Positions 16,342 to 26,120 are shown, numbered from the stretch's first letter. The stretch: DNA of 64,000 nt from Halosimplex pelagicum (GCF_013415905.1 NZ_CP058909.1:2728001-2792000), one strand, 5' to 3'. Numbers and translations: made by a program. The notes: generated from the letters alone by a model not told the origin.

Positions 16342-18222
16342 ATGCGAGTTCGAATCGCCCAGGACGCGAGCGTCGAGGAGGCGGAAGCGATCGCCTCGGC
16401 GCTCGAACGGACGGTCCCGGGGGACGGCCGCGTGGAGGTGTACGTCGGCGACGCCGACGAGCCGGCCGTCGTCCACGAGTTCGACGGGGACGGACCCACC
16501 GGCTCCGCCTCCGGGAGCGGCGAGTCGACGGGAGGCGCGGCCGACGAGGACCTCGGTCCGACCGCCCGCGAGCGGGCCCTCCGGGAGGAGATCGCGGACA
16601 TCCGGCGGGGCGGCCCGGAGAAGTACCGCGAGCGGCTGGCCGAGCAGGGGAAACTGTTCGTCCGCGACCGACTGGAGCTGTGGTTCGGCGACACCGACCC
16701 GGTGCCCGATGGGGCGGCCGATGCCGACTACGACCGGGCCGCCGACCCCTCGGGCCTGCGCTTCGAGGACGGCACGTTCGCCAACTTCGACGCGTGGCAC
16801 GCCGACTCGCCCGAGACCGACGACGCGGACGGCGGCGATGGGGACGGGAGCGGGACCGACGACGGGGACCGACTGCCCGCCGACGGCCTCATCACCGGTG
16901 CCGCGGAGTTCGCGGGCCGGGACCTGCACTTCATGGCCAACGACTTCACCGTCAAGGCGGGTTCGATGGCCGAACACGGCGTCGAGAAGTTCCTCCGGAT
17001 GCAACAGCGGGCGCTGAAGACCGGCCGGCCCGTCCTCTACCTGATGGATTCGTCGGGCGGCCGGATCGACCAGCAGACCGGCTTCTTCGCCAACCGCGAG
17101 GGCATCGGCAAGTACTACTACAACCACTCGATGCTCTCCGGACGAGTCCCCCAGATCTGCGTCCTCTACGGCCCCTGTATCGCCGGCGCCGCCTACACCC
17201 CTGTCTTCGCCGACTTCACGGTCATGGTCCGGGATATGTCCGCGATGGCCATCGCCAGCCCGCGGATGGTCGAGATGGTCACCGGCGAGCAGATCGACCT
17301 CGACGATTTGGGCGGCCCCGACGTACACACCCGCCACTCCGGGTCGGCGGATCTCGTCGCCGAGGACGAACACCACGCTCGCGACCTCGTCGAACAGTTG
17401 ATCTCGTATCTCCCGGACAACAGCGACGAGAAGCCCCCGCAGACGGAGGGGCGCCCGCCGGCGAAGTCGCCCGAGGGCATCGACGGCGTCGTTCCCGAGA
17501 AGCCCAACAGGGGCTACGACATGGAGCGGTTGATCGAGCGGGTCGTCGACGGGGACTCCTTCTTCGAACTCCAGCCGGAGTACGGCCCCGAGATTCTGAC
17601 GGGGTTCGCCCGGGTCGACGGCCGCCCGGTCGGCGTGGTGGCCAACCAGCCCGCCCAGCGCGCGGGAGCTATCTTCCCCGACGCCGCCCGCAAGGCCGCC
17701 GAGTTCGTCTGGAAGTGCGACGCCTTCGAGGTCCCGCTGCTGTACCTCTGTGACACCCCCGGGTTCATGGCCGGCTCCGGCGTCGAGAAGGAGGGCATCC
17801 TCGAAGCGGGCAAGAAGATGATCTACGCCACCTCCGCCGCGACGGTGCCCAAACAGTGCGTCGTCGTCAGGAAGGCCTACGGCGCCGGCATCTACGCCAT
17901 GTCGGGGCCCGCCTACGACCCCGAGTCGACCATCGGCCTCCCGTCGGGAGAGATCGCCATCATGGGCCCCGAAGCGGCGATCAACGCCGTCTACGCGAAC
18001 AAGCTCGACGACATCGACGACCCCGAGGGGCGCGAGCGCCGGGAGCGGGAGCTCCGGGAGGCGTACCGCGAGGACATCGACGTGCATCGGATGGCCAGCG
18101 AGGTCGTCATCGACGAGATCGTCCCGCCGAGCGACCTGCGCGAGGAGCTGGCCGCCCGCTTCGCCTTCTACGAGTCCGTCGAGAAGGACCGACCGGACAA
18201 GAAACACGGCACGGTCATCTGA
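16342..18222 (+). CDS. acyl-CoA carboxylase carboxyltransferase subunit
   Basis: A 626-residue carboxyltransferase with the two crotonase-like halves of the propionyl/methylcrotonyl-CoA carboxylase beta or methylmalonyl-CoA decarboxylase alpha family. The acyl-CoA half contains LYLMDSSGGRIDQQTGFF and YGPCIAGAAYTPVFADF; the biotin half contains LYLCDTPGFMAGSGVEKEGI and YGAGIYAMSGPAYDPE. It would move CO2 between carboxybiotin and an acyl-CoA. Unusually, about 95 N-terminal residues precede the catalytic region, with a small alpha/beta-looking stretch (MRVRIAQDASVEEAEAIA) and a Gly/Ser/Asp linker. No biotin carboxylase or biotin carrier gene is adjacent, so partners are encoded elsewhere. The exact acyl substrate is uncertain. 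Confidence 0.88.
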   Translation: MRVRIAQDASVEEAEAIASALERTVPGDGRVEVYVGDADEPAVVHEFDGDGPTGSASGSGESTGGAADEDLGPTARERALREEIADIRRGGPEKYRERLAEQGKLFVRDRLELWFGDTDPVPDGAADADYDRAADPSGLRFEDGTFANFDAWHADSPETDDADGGDGDGSGTDDGDRLPADGLITGAAEFAGRDLHFMANDFTVKAGSMAEHGVEKFLRMQQRALKTGRPVLYLMDSSGGRIDQQTGFFANREGIGKYYYNHSMLSGRVPQICVLYGPCIAGAAYTPVFADFTVMVRDMSAMAIASPRMVEMVTGEQIDLDDLGGPDVHTRHSGSADLVAEDEHHARDLVEQLISYLPDNSDEKPPQTEGRPPAKSPEGIDGVVPEKPNRGYDMERLIERVVDGDSFFELQPEYGPEILTGFARVDGRPVGVVANQPAQRAGAIFPDAARKAAEFVWKCDAFEVPLLYLCDTPGFMAGSGVEKEGILEAGKKMIYATSAATVPKQCVVVRKAYGAGIYAMSGPAYDPESTIGLPSGEIAIMGPEAAINAVYANKLDDIDDPEGRERRERELREAYREDIDVHRMASEVVIDEIVPPSDLREELAARFAFYESVEKDRPDKKHGTVI

Positions 18223-18248
18223 CTCCCGAAGACCGCGCGGCCGCGCAG

Positions 18249-18467
18249 TCAGTCGTCGTCGGGGTCGCCGAGCAGGCCCAGGTCCTCCGCGACCAGGTCG
18301 CGGACCTGGTCGGCCAGCGCCGGGTCGACGCGAGCGACCTGTTCGCCGCCGTGGAGCCCGTCGTTGTGACGCTCGACCGCGTCGGCCACGTCGTCGATCG
18401 CGACCGCCGTCTCGGTCTCGCACTCCGAACACACCACCGGAACCGTCGGGTCTGTGTCGTCTGCCAT
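18249..18467 (-). CDS. small acidic protein with N-terminal CxxC
   Basis: A 72-residue protein from the ATG at 18467. It has one Cys pair (VVCSECETE) near the N-terminus and a helical acidic remainder ending in LGDPDDD. One CxxC alone can bind zinc only as a dimer or with another protein. No family recognised; its position convergent to the carboxyltransferase gives no clue. Confidence 0.6.
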   Translation of the reverse strand: MADDTDPTVPVVCSECETETAVAIDDVADAVERHNDGLHGGEQVARVDPALADQVRDLVAEDLGLLGDPDDD

Positions 18468-18942
18468 CGGTCTCACCCGGTATTGACCGCCCCCCGTGAT
18501 ACATCCCTCGGGTCCGGTCGGCGACCACTGTCCCAAGACACCCCGGTCGTGTTCGGTGCTGGAGAGGCAGCGATCGGATGCGGTCGGCGCGTGCTGGAGC
18601 GCGCTCTCGTGCGCGCGACGACATCGCGCGAGGGATTCGCGACTCGCGTGTCGCGAATCGGCTGGGGAGGGTCGTGGCCGTCTGCGGCACCGTTTGGGGC
18701 GGTCGCTGGTGCGGTTGCGGTCCTGGCGGACTGAAAGGGCGAGACACGCTCGCGTGCAGTTCAGTCGCCTGAGTCGGCACTATCCGCGCGGGCGGTGCGG
18801 AGAGCGCGGATATCCGACTCAGCGACCGCGAGCGGGTCGAGGGCTTTCGTCGCTCGCTGTTCGGGTCGCCGCTCGCAATTCTCGTCGAATCGACTCCGAC
18901 ACCAACCCCCAGGGGCTTACGTCAGGGGTGCGATATCGGGGT
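18468..18942. other. 475-bp intergenic region holding a dispersed repeat
   Basis: No convincing coding sequence. Most of the region is repeat copy A (see 18581-18860). The last 60 bp contain the upstream region of the nucleoside hydrolase gene, where no strong TATA box was found. Confidence 0.6.
18581..18860 (+). repeat. dispersed intergenic repeat, copy A
   Basis: Shares long blocks with the inverted copy at 28109-28432, for example GGCGGACTGAAAGGGCGAG at 18725-18743, GGCTGGGGAGG and GAGGGCTTTC. Its distal half folds into a hairpin (18764-18826): stem TATCCGCG/CGCGGATA around a 16-nt loop identical in both copies, extended by CTGAGTCGG/CCGACTCAG. The second copy keeps pairing with different bases. 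It could be a MITE-like element, a structured RNA or a regulatory hairpin; no open reading frame is conserved. Confidence 0.8.
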
Positions 18943-19890
18943 ATGCGACGCGTCATCGTGGACACGGACACGGCCGGCGACGACACGCAGGCGCTGGCGC
19001 TCGCGGTCCTGACCGACCGGCTGTCCGTCGAGGCCGTCACGGTCGTCGCCGGCAACGTCCCCTTCGACCGGCAGGTCGAGAACGCGAAATACACGCTCTC
19101 GCTCGTCGACGCGACCGACGTGCCCGTCTACGAGGGCGCCCGCTCGCCGCTGGTCAAATCCCACGAACACGCCACGGAGATCCACGGCGAGGGCGGCCTC
19201 GGCGGCGATCTGAACCCCGAGACCGGCATCGACTCCGCAGGGGGGTTCGCACCCGGCGAGATCGTCGCCCGCTGTCGCGAGTCGCCGGGCGAACTCACCC
19301 TGCTCTGTATCGGCCCGCTCACGAACCTCGCGCTCGCGCACGCCCGCGAAGAGGAACTTCCCGACCTCGTCGACGAGGTGTGGGTCATGGGCGGCGCGGT
19401 CGAGTGCCGGGGCAACGTCACGCCCGCCGCCGAGTTCAACGTCTGGGCCGACCCCGACGCCGCCAAGCGGGTGCTCGACGCCTTCGACGTGACGCTCGTC
19501 GACTGGGGGCTGTGCCTGCGGACCGCGCTCGCTCCCGACACGCTCGACGAAATCGACGCCATCGACACCGACCTGGCCGAGTTCTTCCGCGAGGTCACCA
19601 AGGTCGTCCGCGAGCGCGGCGAAGCCGGCGGTCTCGACGGCATCACCCAGCCCGACGGCCTCACCGCCGCGCTGCTGGCCTACCCCGAACTCCGCGAGCG
19701 GGTCGAATCCTACGCCGTCGACGTGGACGAACGCGAAGGGCTCACTCGGGGATACACCAGCGTCGACTTCGAGGGCGTGACCGGGGAGCCGGCCGATACT
19801 CGGGTGGTCGAGGCCGCCGATTCCGAGCGGTTCGCCGAGGTGATCCTGAGGATGTTGCGGGAGCGAGATCCCGACGGCGTCTTCGAGTGA
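18943..19890 (+). CDS. inosine/uridine-preferring nucleoside hydrolase family protein
   Basis: A 315-residue protein. The N-terminal DTDTAGDD (residues 7-14) is the calcium-binding DxDxxxDD signature of nucleoside hydrolases; downstream are LLCIGPLTNLALAHA, VWVMGGAV and AEFNVWADPDAA, all family hallmarks. It would hydrolyse the N-glycosidic bond of ribonucleosides to base plus ribose for salvage. Length is typical. The start is the ATG at 18943, giving MRRVIVDTDT, the usual N-terminus. Confidence 0.92.
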   Translation: MRRVIVDTDTAGDDTQALALAVLTDRLSVEAVTVVAGNVPFDRQVENAKYTLSLVDATDVPVYEGARSPLVKSHEHATEIHGEGGLGGDLNPETGIDSAGGFAPGEIVARCRESPGELTLLCIGPLTNLALAHAREEELPDLVDEVWVMGGAVECRGNVTPAAEFNVWADPDAAKRVLDAFDVTLVDWGLCLRTALAPDTLDEIDAIDTDLAEFFREVTKVVRERGEAGGLDGITQPDGLTAALLAYPELRERVESYAVDVDEREGLTRGYTSVDFEGVTGEPADTRVVEAADSERFAEVILRMLRERDPDGVFE

Positions 19891-20173
19891 CTACGGCCTC
19901 ACCGTCCTCTCAGTCTTCCACTTTCACCTCGGCCTGCGAGCGTTTAACGACTCTCCGATAGACGAACTGTACAGTGTGGTATGTAACCGAGACGGACGGT
20001 ACGGGGCAGTGAGATGCGCCTGCTGACGGGGACGAACTTGCTGGTTCCAGACGAACGCTTGTGAGGGAGAAACGACGGGTCGATCGAGGTCGCCAGATCG
20101 GAGTGGTCCGGACGAGCCATCGAGAGCGGTGGCGCCAGTTTCAACCGACTGAGACCCGAACACCGACGCAGTC

Positions 20174-21541
20174 GTGGCCAGTGAGCAACTCGGGCTGACC
20201 GAGAGCGTGTCGATGGCGCTGGGCGGGATGATCGGCGGTGGCATCTACGCCGTCCTCGGCGTCGTCACGGGGATCACCGGGCCGGCGACGTGGGTTGCGT
20301 TCTGCCTCGCGGGCGTCGTCGCCGCCTGCGCGGGCTACTCCTACAACGCCTTGAACGACGTGGACGACGAGAACCAGGGCGGCTCGGTCTCGTTCGTCCA
20401 GTCGTTCGTCGGCAACTCCACGCTCGCGGGGATGGCCGGGTGGACGCTCCTGTTCGGCTACGTCGGGTCGATGGCGATGTACGCCTTCGCGTTCGGCGAG
20501 TTCACCGTCGCGCTGGGGGGCGTGCCCGACGGCGTCGGCGCGGTGCCGCTCCGACCCGTCGTCTCGGTGCTCGCCGTCGCCGGGTTCGTCGGGTTGAACC
20601 TGCTGGGCGCTCAGGCGACCGGCAGCGCCGAGAACGTCCTCGTCGCGGCGAAAGTGGGCGTTCTCGTCGCCTTCGGCGTCGGCGGCATCGTCTACGTCGC
20701 CACCGGCGCCAGCGGCGCGACGCTCTCGCTGGGCTTCTCCGAACTCGCCTCGTGCGGGCCGGTCGTCGCGGCGGCGGTCTCGTTCGTCGCCTTCCAGGGG
20801 TGGCAGCTGCTGTTCTACGACCAGGAGAGCATCGCCGACCCCGTCGAGACCATCCGGAAGGCGGTGTACGTCTCGATCCCGGTGGCGGTACTCATCTACG
20901 GGATGGTCGCCGTCGTCACCATCGCGCTGGCGCCCGAGGCGCTGGAGTCGAACCCCCACACGGCGCTGGCGGACGCCGCGGGCGCGATCACGGAGCCGTT
21001 CGGGCTGGGGCGGGCGGGCGCGCTCGTCATCTCGCTGTCGGCGCTGTTCTCGACGGGGTCGGCCATCAACGCGACGCTGTTCTCGACGGGTCACTTCGCG
21101 AAGGGGATGCTCTCCGACGACCTGCTGCCCGACCGGATCGGCGACTCGGAGGCCGAGGGGATCCCGACGCGGACGCTGCTCGTCCTCGGGGGCGTCACGG
21201 CGGCGTTCGCGGCGATCGGGAGTCTCGGCGGGATCACCTCCTTCGCCTCCGTGGCGTTCATCGTCGTCTTCGGATCGATGAGCTACCTCGCGCTCCGCGA
21301 GCGCGACCGCGACCGGATCAACCCCGTCCCGCCCGCCGTCGGACTGGTCGGCACGGCCGCGTTCCTGCCGCTCCTCTTCTGGCACCTCTACACGAACCAG
21401 CGCCACACGTTCTACGTCGTGGTGGTCGTCTCGGTCGTCGCCGTCGCCGTCGAGTTGCTCTACTTCGAGCGCGAAGCCCTCGAGGAGGAGATCGAATCGG
21501 TCGAACCCGAGTTCGTCGAGGAGCGGTCGCCGTTCCGGTAG
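20174..21541 (+). CDS. APC-superfamily amino acid permease
   Basis: A 455-residue membrane protein with about 12 helices and a GTG start. The first helix carries MALGGMIGGGIYAVLG, the APC substrate-backbone-binding glycine motif. Other recognisable parts are FVAFQGWQLLFYDQESI on helix 6 and SALFSTGSAINATLFST on helix 8. It would import amino acids or related cations; specificity cannot be read. A short acidic cytoplasmic tail follows the last helix. The 283 bp upstream show no recognisable feature. Confidence 0.87.
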   Translation: MASEQLGLTESVSMALGGMIGGGIYAVLGVVTGITGPATWVAFCLAGVVAACAGYSYNALNDVDDENQGGSVSFVQSFVGNSTLAGMAGWTLLFGYVGSMAMYAFAFGEFTVALGGVPDGVGAVPLRPVVSVLAVAGFVGLNLLGAQATGSAENVLVAAKVGVLVAFGVGGIVYVATGASGATLSLGFSELASCGPVVAAAVSFVAFQGWQLLFYDQESIADPVETIRKAVYVSIPVAVLIYGMVAVVTIALAPEALESNPHTALADAAGAITEPFGLGRAGALVISLSALFSTGSAINATLFSTGHFAKGMLSDDLLPDRIGDSEAEGIPTRTLLVLGGVTAAFAAIGSLGGITSFASVAFIVVFGSMSYLALRERDRDRINPVPPAVGLVGTAAFLPLLFWHLYTNQRHTFYVVVVVSVVAVAVELLYFEREALEEEIESVEPEFVEERSPFR

Positions 21542-21572
21542 GCCCGTCGAGCGGGGCGTCCGCGCTCCGGGT

Positions 21573-22112
21573 TCAGTCGTCCTCGCCGGCTTCCCACCGT
21601 TCGGACACGTCGTCCTTGGCGACGGTCTGGAGGCGCTGGACGCCGCTGAACTCGTCGATCACGTCGGCGACCACGTCGGGGACGCGGTCGGTCCAGGTGT
21701 CGTCGTCGAGCATCCGCGCGCGGATGTCGCTACCCTCCAGGCGGTCGCGGTCGAACATGGGGGAGTCCCGTACCTCGATGCCCCGCTCCTCGAACAGCTG
21801 GACGACCAGCGGGTTGTTCGAGTAGGCCACGTCGAAACTGGGAGACATGCTCTCGATGTGGCTGACCCAGACGGCGTTGCGGTCGATGTCCTCGATGGGG
21901 ACGACGTACGTGGGCACGTCCACGTCGCGGACGGCCTTGCTCACCATCATCACGCGCTCGCCCGCGGTGAAGGGGTTGCGAACGGTGTGGGACACGTCCG
22001 CGCTCCCGATGCCGAGGACGAGTTCGTCCACCTCGTCGACGATGTGGTCGACCATCGCCCGGTGGCCGTTGTGGAACGGCTGGAAGCGCCCGATGTAGAA
22101 CCCGCGCGTCAT
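21573..22112 (-). CDS. nadM: nicotinamide-nucleotide adenylyltransferase
   Basis: A 179-residue archaeal NMN adenylyltransferase. The HxGH-type nucleotidyltransferase motif is GRFQPFHNGHRAMV at the N-terminus; the C-terminal signature that binds ATP phosphates is SDIRARM. The substrate region AYSNNPLVVQLFEE is typical. It makes NAD from NMN and ATP. The ATG at 22112 gives MTRGFYIGRFQPFH, the usual start; upstream extensions are rejected. Convergent with the APC permease and divergent from lonB. Confidence 0.95.
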   Translation of the reverse strand: MTRGFYIGRFQPFHNGHRAMVDHIVDEVDELVLGIGSADVSHTVRNPFTAGERVMMVSKAVRDVDVPTYVVPIEDIDRNAVWVSHIESMSPSFDVAYSNNPLVVQLFEERGIEVRDSPMFDRDRLEGSDIRARMLDDDTWTDRVPDVVADVIDEFSGVQRLQTVAKDDVSERWEAGEDD

Positions 22113-22342
22113 ACGGCTTCCTGTGCGGAGCGGGCACATTAACCCCCGTGACTCGCCGGCCGGTCCGCGGTGGCTCGCTGTCGACCCGCGTGGCCGGCGC
22201 CGTCGGCGCTCCCCCGTCCGTGCTAACTCTAGACACGCCCTGTTTTTTCCGGACTGACCGGTAGGAGCCGTGTACTCCGAACCCGCCGATACCACTCACG
22301 TCCGGCGGTTTGAGGGCGTTATCGGGGCGCGCTGTGGGAGAA

Positions 22343-22350
22343 AGTATATC
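22343..22350 (+). promoter_or_regulatory. TATA box of lonB
   Basis: AGTATATC preceded by the purine-rich GGGAGAA, 40-45 bp before the lonB ATG at 22390, predicting a short leader of about 15-20 nt. Confidence 0.6.
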
Positions 22351-22389
22351 AATAAACAGCCCTTGGCTTCTGATGTCAGAATCGTTTAT

Positions 22390-24543
22390 ATGAGTGAGAA
22401 TATCGACACCGACGATCCGTCCGCAGACGACGCGGACGAGACCGAGGAGGTCGGCGTGACCGAGGAGGCGCCGGACTCGACCCCCGACGAGCGGGGCGAA
22501 GAGCCGGGGTCGCCGGGCGACGCCGAGGGCGGCGACGAGTCGGGTGCCGACGAGTCCGGGGACGGCGGGTCCGCGGTTGCCGTCGACGGCGACGACAGTC
22601 TCGGCAGCGCGGTCGAGATCGACGCCGACGACGCGGCCGTCGAGAACGCCGACGAGGACTTGCTGGGCGGGCTCGACGTCGAGACCACCGCCGACATCGA
22701 GGTCCCCGACCGACTGGTCGACCAGGTCATCGGGCAGGACCACGCCCGCGACGTGGTGTTGAAAGCGGCCAAACAGCGCCGACACGTGATGATGATCGGC
22801 TCGCCCGGGACGGGCAAGTCGATGCTGGCGAAGGCGATGAGCCAGTTGCTCCCCAAGGAGGAACTCCAGGACGTTCTCGTCTATCACAACCCCGACGACG
22901 GCAACGAGCCGAAGGTCCGCACCGTGCCGGCGGGGAAGGGCGAACAGATCGTGGACGCTCACAAGGAGGAGGCGCGCAAGCGCAACCAGATGCGGTCGTT
23001 CCTGATGTGGATCATCATCGCGATCATCATCGGGTACGCGCTGCTCATCCAGGGCTCCGTGCTCCTGGGCATCCTCGCGGCCGGGGTCGTCTACCTGGCC
23101 TTCCGCTACGGCTCGCGGGGCAACGACTCGATGATCCCGAACCTGCTGGTCAACAACGCCAACCAGCAGACTGCGCCGTTCGAGGACGCCACCGGCGCCC
23201 ACGCCGGTGCGCTGCTGGGCGACGTGCGCCACGACCCGTTCCAGTCCGGCGGCATGGAGACGCCGAGCCACGACCGCGTCGAGGCCGGCGGCATCCACAA
23301 GGCCAACAAGGGCGTGCTGTTCGTCGACGAGATCAACACGCTCGACATCCGCAGCCAGCAGAAGTTGATGACGGCCATCCAGGAGGGCGAGTTCTCCATC
23401 ACGGGCCAGTCCGAGCGCTCCTCGGGCGCGATGGTCCAGACCGAACCCGTCCCGACGGACTTCATCATGGTCGCCGCGGGCAACCTCGACGCCATGGAGA
23501 ACATGCACCCCGCCCTGCGCTCGCGTATCAAGGGCTACGGGTACGAGGTGTACATGGACGACACCATCGAGGACGACGCCGAGATGCGGCGCAAGTACGC
23601 CCGCTTCGTCGCCCAGGAAGTCGAGAAGGACGGCCGCCTGCCCCACTTCGACGAGGAGGCCGTCGAAGAGGTCATCCTCGAAGCCCGCCGCCGTTCGGGC
23701 CGCAAGGGCCACCTCTCGCTGAAGCTCCGCGACCTCGGTGGGCTGGTCCGCGTCGCGGGCGACATCGCCCGCGCCGAGGACAAGGAGTTCACCGAACGGG
23801 GCGACGTGCTCCAGGCCAAGCGCCGCTCGCGCTCCATCGAGCAGCAGCTCGCGGACAACTACATCGAGCGCCGCAAGGACTACGAGCTCACCGTCAACGA
23901 GGGCGACGTGGTCGGCCGCGTCAACGGCCTCGCGGTCATGGGCGAGGACTCCGGTATCGTCCTCCCCGTCATGGCCGAGGTCACGCCCTCGCAGGGGCCC
24001 GGCCAGGTCATCGCGACCGGCCAGCTCCAGGAGATGGCCGAGGAAGCAGTGCAGAACGTCTCGGCGATCATCAAGAAGTTCAGCGACGAGGACATCTCCG
24101 AGAAGGACGTCCACATCCAGTTCGTCCAGGCCGGTGAGGGCGGCGTCGACGGCGACTCCGCCTCCATCACGGTCGCGACCGCAGTGATAAGCGCGCTGGA
24201 GGACGTGCCCGTCGAGCAGAACCTCGCGATGACCGGGTCGCTGTCGGTCCGCGGAGACGTGCTTCCGGTCGGCGGCGTCACCCACAAGATCGAGGCCGCG
24301 GCGAAGTCCGGCCTCGACACGGTCATCATCCCGAAAGCGAACGAGCAGGACGTGATGATCGAGGACGAGTTCAAAGACGAGATCGAGATCGTCCCCGTCC
24401 AGCACATCTCCGAGGTGCTGGAGGTCGCGCTGGCGGGCGAACCCGAGAAGGACTCGCTGGTCGCCCGCCTCAAGTCCATCACGGGCAAGGCGCTCGAACA
24501 GCGCGAAGTCGGCCAGACCGGCGGCTCGCCGAGCCCGCAGTAG
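22390..24543 (+). CDS. lonB: membrane-anchored archaeal LonB protease
   Basis: A 717-residue ATP-dependent protease. After a very acidic 90-residue N-terminus comes the AAA+ domain with Walker A GSPGTGKS (137-144) and Walker B LFVDEINTLD. Two membrane helices (about residues 205-243) are inserted within the AAA+ domain, diagnostic of LonB. The C-terminal protease domain has the catalytic Ser590 (GDSASI) and Lys633 (GVTHKIEAA), spaced 43 residues apart as in other Lon proteases. In haloarchaea LonB is essential and controls membrane lipid and carotenoid enzymes (family knowledge). The ATG at 22390 fits the TATA position; the GTG at 22270 lies upstream of that TATA. Confidence 0.96.
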   Translation: MSENIDTDDPSADDADETEEVGVTEEAPDSTPDERGEEPGSPGDAEGGDESGADESGDGGSAVAVDGDDSLGSAVEIDADDAAVENADEDLLGGLDVETTADIEVPDRLVDQVIGQDHARDVVLKAAKQRRHVMMIGSPGTGKSMLAKAMSQLLPKEELQDVLVYHNPDDGNEPKVRTVPAGKGEQIVDAHKEEARKRNQMRSFLMWIIIAIIIGYALLIQGSVLLGILAAGVVYLAFRYGSRGNDSMIPNLLVNNANQQTAPFEDATGAHAGALLGDVRHDPFQSGGMETPSHDRVEAGGIHKANKGVLFVDEINTLDIRSQQKLMTAIQEGEFSITGQSERSSGAMVQTEPVPTDFIMVAAGNLDAMENMHPALRSRIKGYGYEVYMDDTIEDDAEMRRKYARFVAQEVEKDGRLPHFDEEAVEEVILEARRRSGRKGHLSLKLRDLGGLVRVAGDIARAEDKEFTERGDVLQAKRRSRSIEQQLADNYIERRKDYELTVNEGDVVGRVNGLAVMGEDSGIVLPVMAEVTPSQGPGQVIATGQLQEMAEEAVQNVSAIIKKFSDEDISEKDVHIQFVQAGEGGVDGDSASITVATAVISALEDVPVEQNLAMTGSLSVRGDVLPVGGVTHKIEAAAKSGLDTVIIPKANEQDVMIEDEFKDEIEIVPVQHISEVLEVALAGEPEKDSLVARLKSITGKALEQREVGQTGGSPSPQ

Positions 24544-24628
24544 GGCCCGACGCCGCTCCCGCACGACCCGCGGATTCGCATCTTTCGGCTCCGAAACGAC
24601 TTTCGACCGCCGAGTCCCAACTCCGGGT

Positions 24629-25696
24629 GTGACGCTCTCGCCGGCCGTCGGCCCCGCTCTCCAGACGCTGCCCGTCCCCGAGACGGATCTCGCCGGGTTC
24701 GCCTGGCTCGTCGCCGCCGTCCTCGCGGGCTTTCTGATCCTCGCGCGGCTCTCGCAGGGCGTCGTCGACGGTGAGGGTGACGACGGGACGACCGGCGAGG
24801 CGGCCGGCGACGGCGCGAACCCAAAGCGGTCGCGGTCGACGGGGCGACCCGGATCCGACGGTCGCGACGCGAGCGCGGCCGAACGGGACGCGAGCGCGGC
24901 CGACCGAACGACGACAGGCGACGGCGACCACGACGAGGACGCGCCGGGGTCGTCGCCGGTCGCGCACCCGCTGGCGCCCGACGGGGCGCTGGGGCCGACG
25001 GAGGACGACGATCGACTCCGAACCGTCGACGACGGCGCGGCGGATCGCCCGGTCGAGCCCGCCGTCGCGCGCAACGCCCGCGAGGACCCGGCGATGTCGC
25101 CGGGCCTGCTCCTGCTGAACGTGGCGCTCACGCAGGGGCTGTTCGGCGCGATCCTCGCGGGCGGCGCCTGGTACTTCGGCGTCCCGCTCGACGTGCTCGG
25201 GGTCAGCGGCGACGCCCTCTCGACGGGGCTGCCGGCGCTTCTGGTCGGTGTCGTCTTCGGGGTCGTCCTCTGGGTCGGTAACGAACTCGCCTCGGGGCTG
25301 GCGGCGTCGTCGGGCGCCGACTACGACGAGGGGCTGCGCGAGTTGCTCGCGCCGGAGGGGGTCCGCGGCTGGGGGCTGCTCCTGGGAGCGACGCTGCCGA
25401 CCATCGCGGTCGTCGAGGAGTTCGTCTTTCGCGCGGCGGTCGTCGGCGCGGTGACGCCGGTGGCCGGTACCTCACCCTGGGTCCTCGCCGTCGTCTCGTC
25501 GGTCGCGTTCGCGCTCGGCCACGGCGCCCAGGGTCGCGTGGGCGTCCTCGTCACTGGCGGCCTCGGATTCGCGCTCGCGGCCGGGTTCGTCCTGACCGAG
25601 AGCCTCCTCGTGGTGGTCGTCGCCCACTACCTCGTCAACGCGCTGGAGTTCCTCGCCCACGAGGGGTTCGGGCTGCCCGACCCGGTGTGGTCCTGA
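24629..25696 (+). CDS. CPBP-family intramembrane metalloprotease
   Basis: A 355-residue protein with a GTG start. One N-terminal helix (about residues 20-45) is followed by a 110-residue acidic disordered region, then six or so helices. The CPBP/CAAX-protease motifs are Glu263-Glu264 in VVEEFVFRA, the His of FALGHGAQG and the His of VAHYLVNALEF. Members cleave prenylated proteins or mature peptides. The disordered linker is unusually long. Located 85 bp after lonB on the same strand, perhaps jointly expressed for membrane protein turnover. Confidence 0.86.
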   Translation: MTLSPAVGPALQTLPVPETDLAGFAWLVAAVLAGFLILARLSQGVVDGEGDDGTTGEAAGDGANPKRSRSTGRPGSDGRDASAAERDASAADRTTTGDGDHDEDAPGSSPVAHPLAPDGALGPTEDDDRLRTVDDGAADRPVEPAVARNAREDPAMSPGLLLLNVALTQGLFGAILAGGAWYFGVPLDVLGVSGDALSTGLPALLVGVVFGVVLWVGNELASGLAASSGADYDEGLRELLAPEGVRGWGLLLGATLPTIAVVEEFVFRAAVVGAVTPVAGTSPWVLAVVSSVAFALGHGAQGRVGVLVTGGLGFALAAGFVLTESLLVVVVAHYLVNALEFLAHEGFGLPDPVWS

Positions 25697-25739
25697 GGGG
25701 AGCGGTGGTGTTTTCTGACAGCCGTCCGACCGGTCGCGC

Positions 25740-26117
25740 ATGAACGTCGACGACGCGCTCGTCCGCCGCGCGATTGTCGCGTGGTGGGCACTGCTCGCGG
25801 TCGGCTGGCTGGCGCTGGCGGTGACCGACGCGACCGGCGCGCTCGCGTTCGACCTGGAGGATCTCGCGCTGGGGCTCGCGGTCGTCGTCGGTGGCGCCGG
25901 CGTGGTCGTCCTCGCGGGCACGGACGAACAGGCGCGCCGGCTCGCCGGGGCACTGCTCGTCGTCGGGGGGACCGCGCTCGTCGTGACGACGGTCGGCGTG
26001 ACGGGCCTGCCGGTCGCCTCGGGGACGCTCTCGCTGGTGGCGGATCTCACGATCCTCGGTGCGATGTTGCTGGTCCTCTCGAACCGGCTCGGCGGGGCGG
26101 ACGACTCGTCCGTCTGA
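25740..26117 (+). CDS. small four-helix membrane protein, unknown
   Basis: A 125-residue protein with four hydrophobic helices (about residues 10-30, 38-58, 65-85 and 88-108) joined by short loops, and a polar C-terminus. No conserved catalytic motif. It starts 43 bp after the CPBP gene on the same strand, so is likely in the same transcript. Function unknown. Confidence 0.65.
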   Translation: MNVDDALVRRAIVAWWALLAVGWLALAVTDATGALAFDLEDLALGLAVVVGGAGVVVLAGTDEQARRLAGALLVVGGTALVVTTVGVTGLPVASGTLSLVADLTILGAMLLVLSNRLGGADDSSV

Positions 26118-26120
26118 GGG

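Noticed and set aside
19891-20173. Possible small RNA or gene before the APC permease
   Set aside because: No promoter, hairpin or coherent ORF found in the interval.
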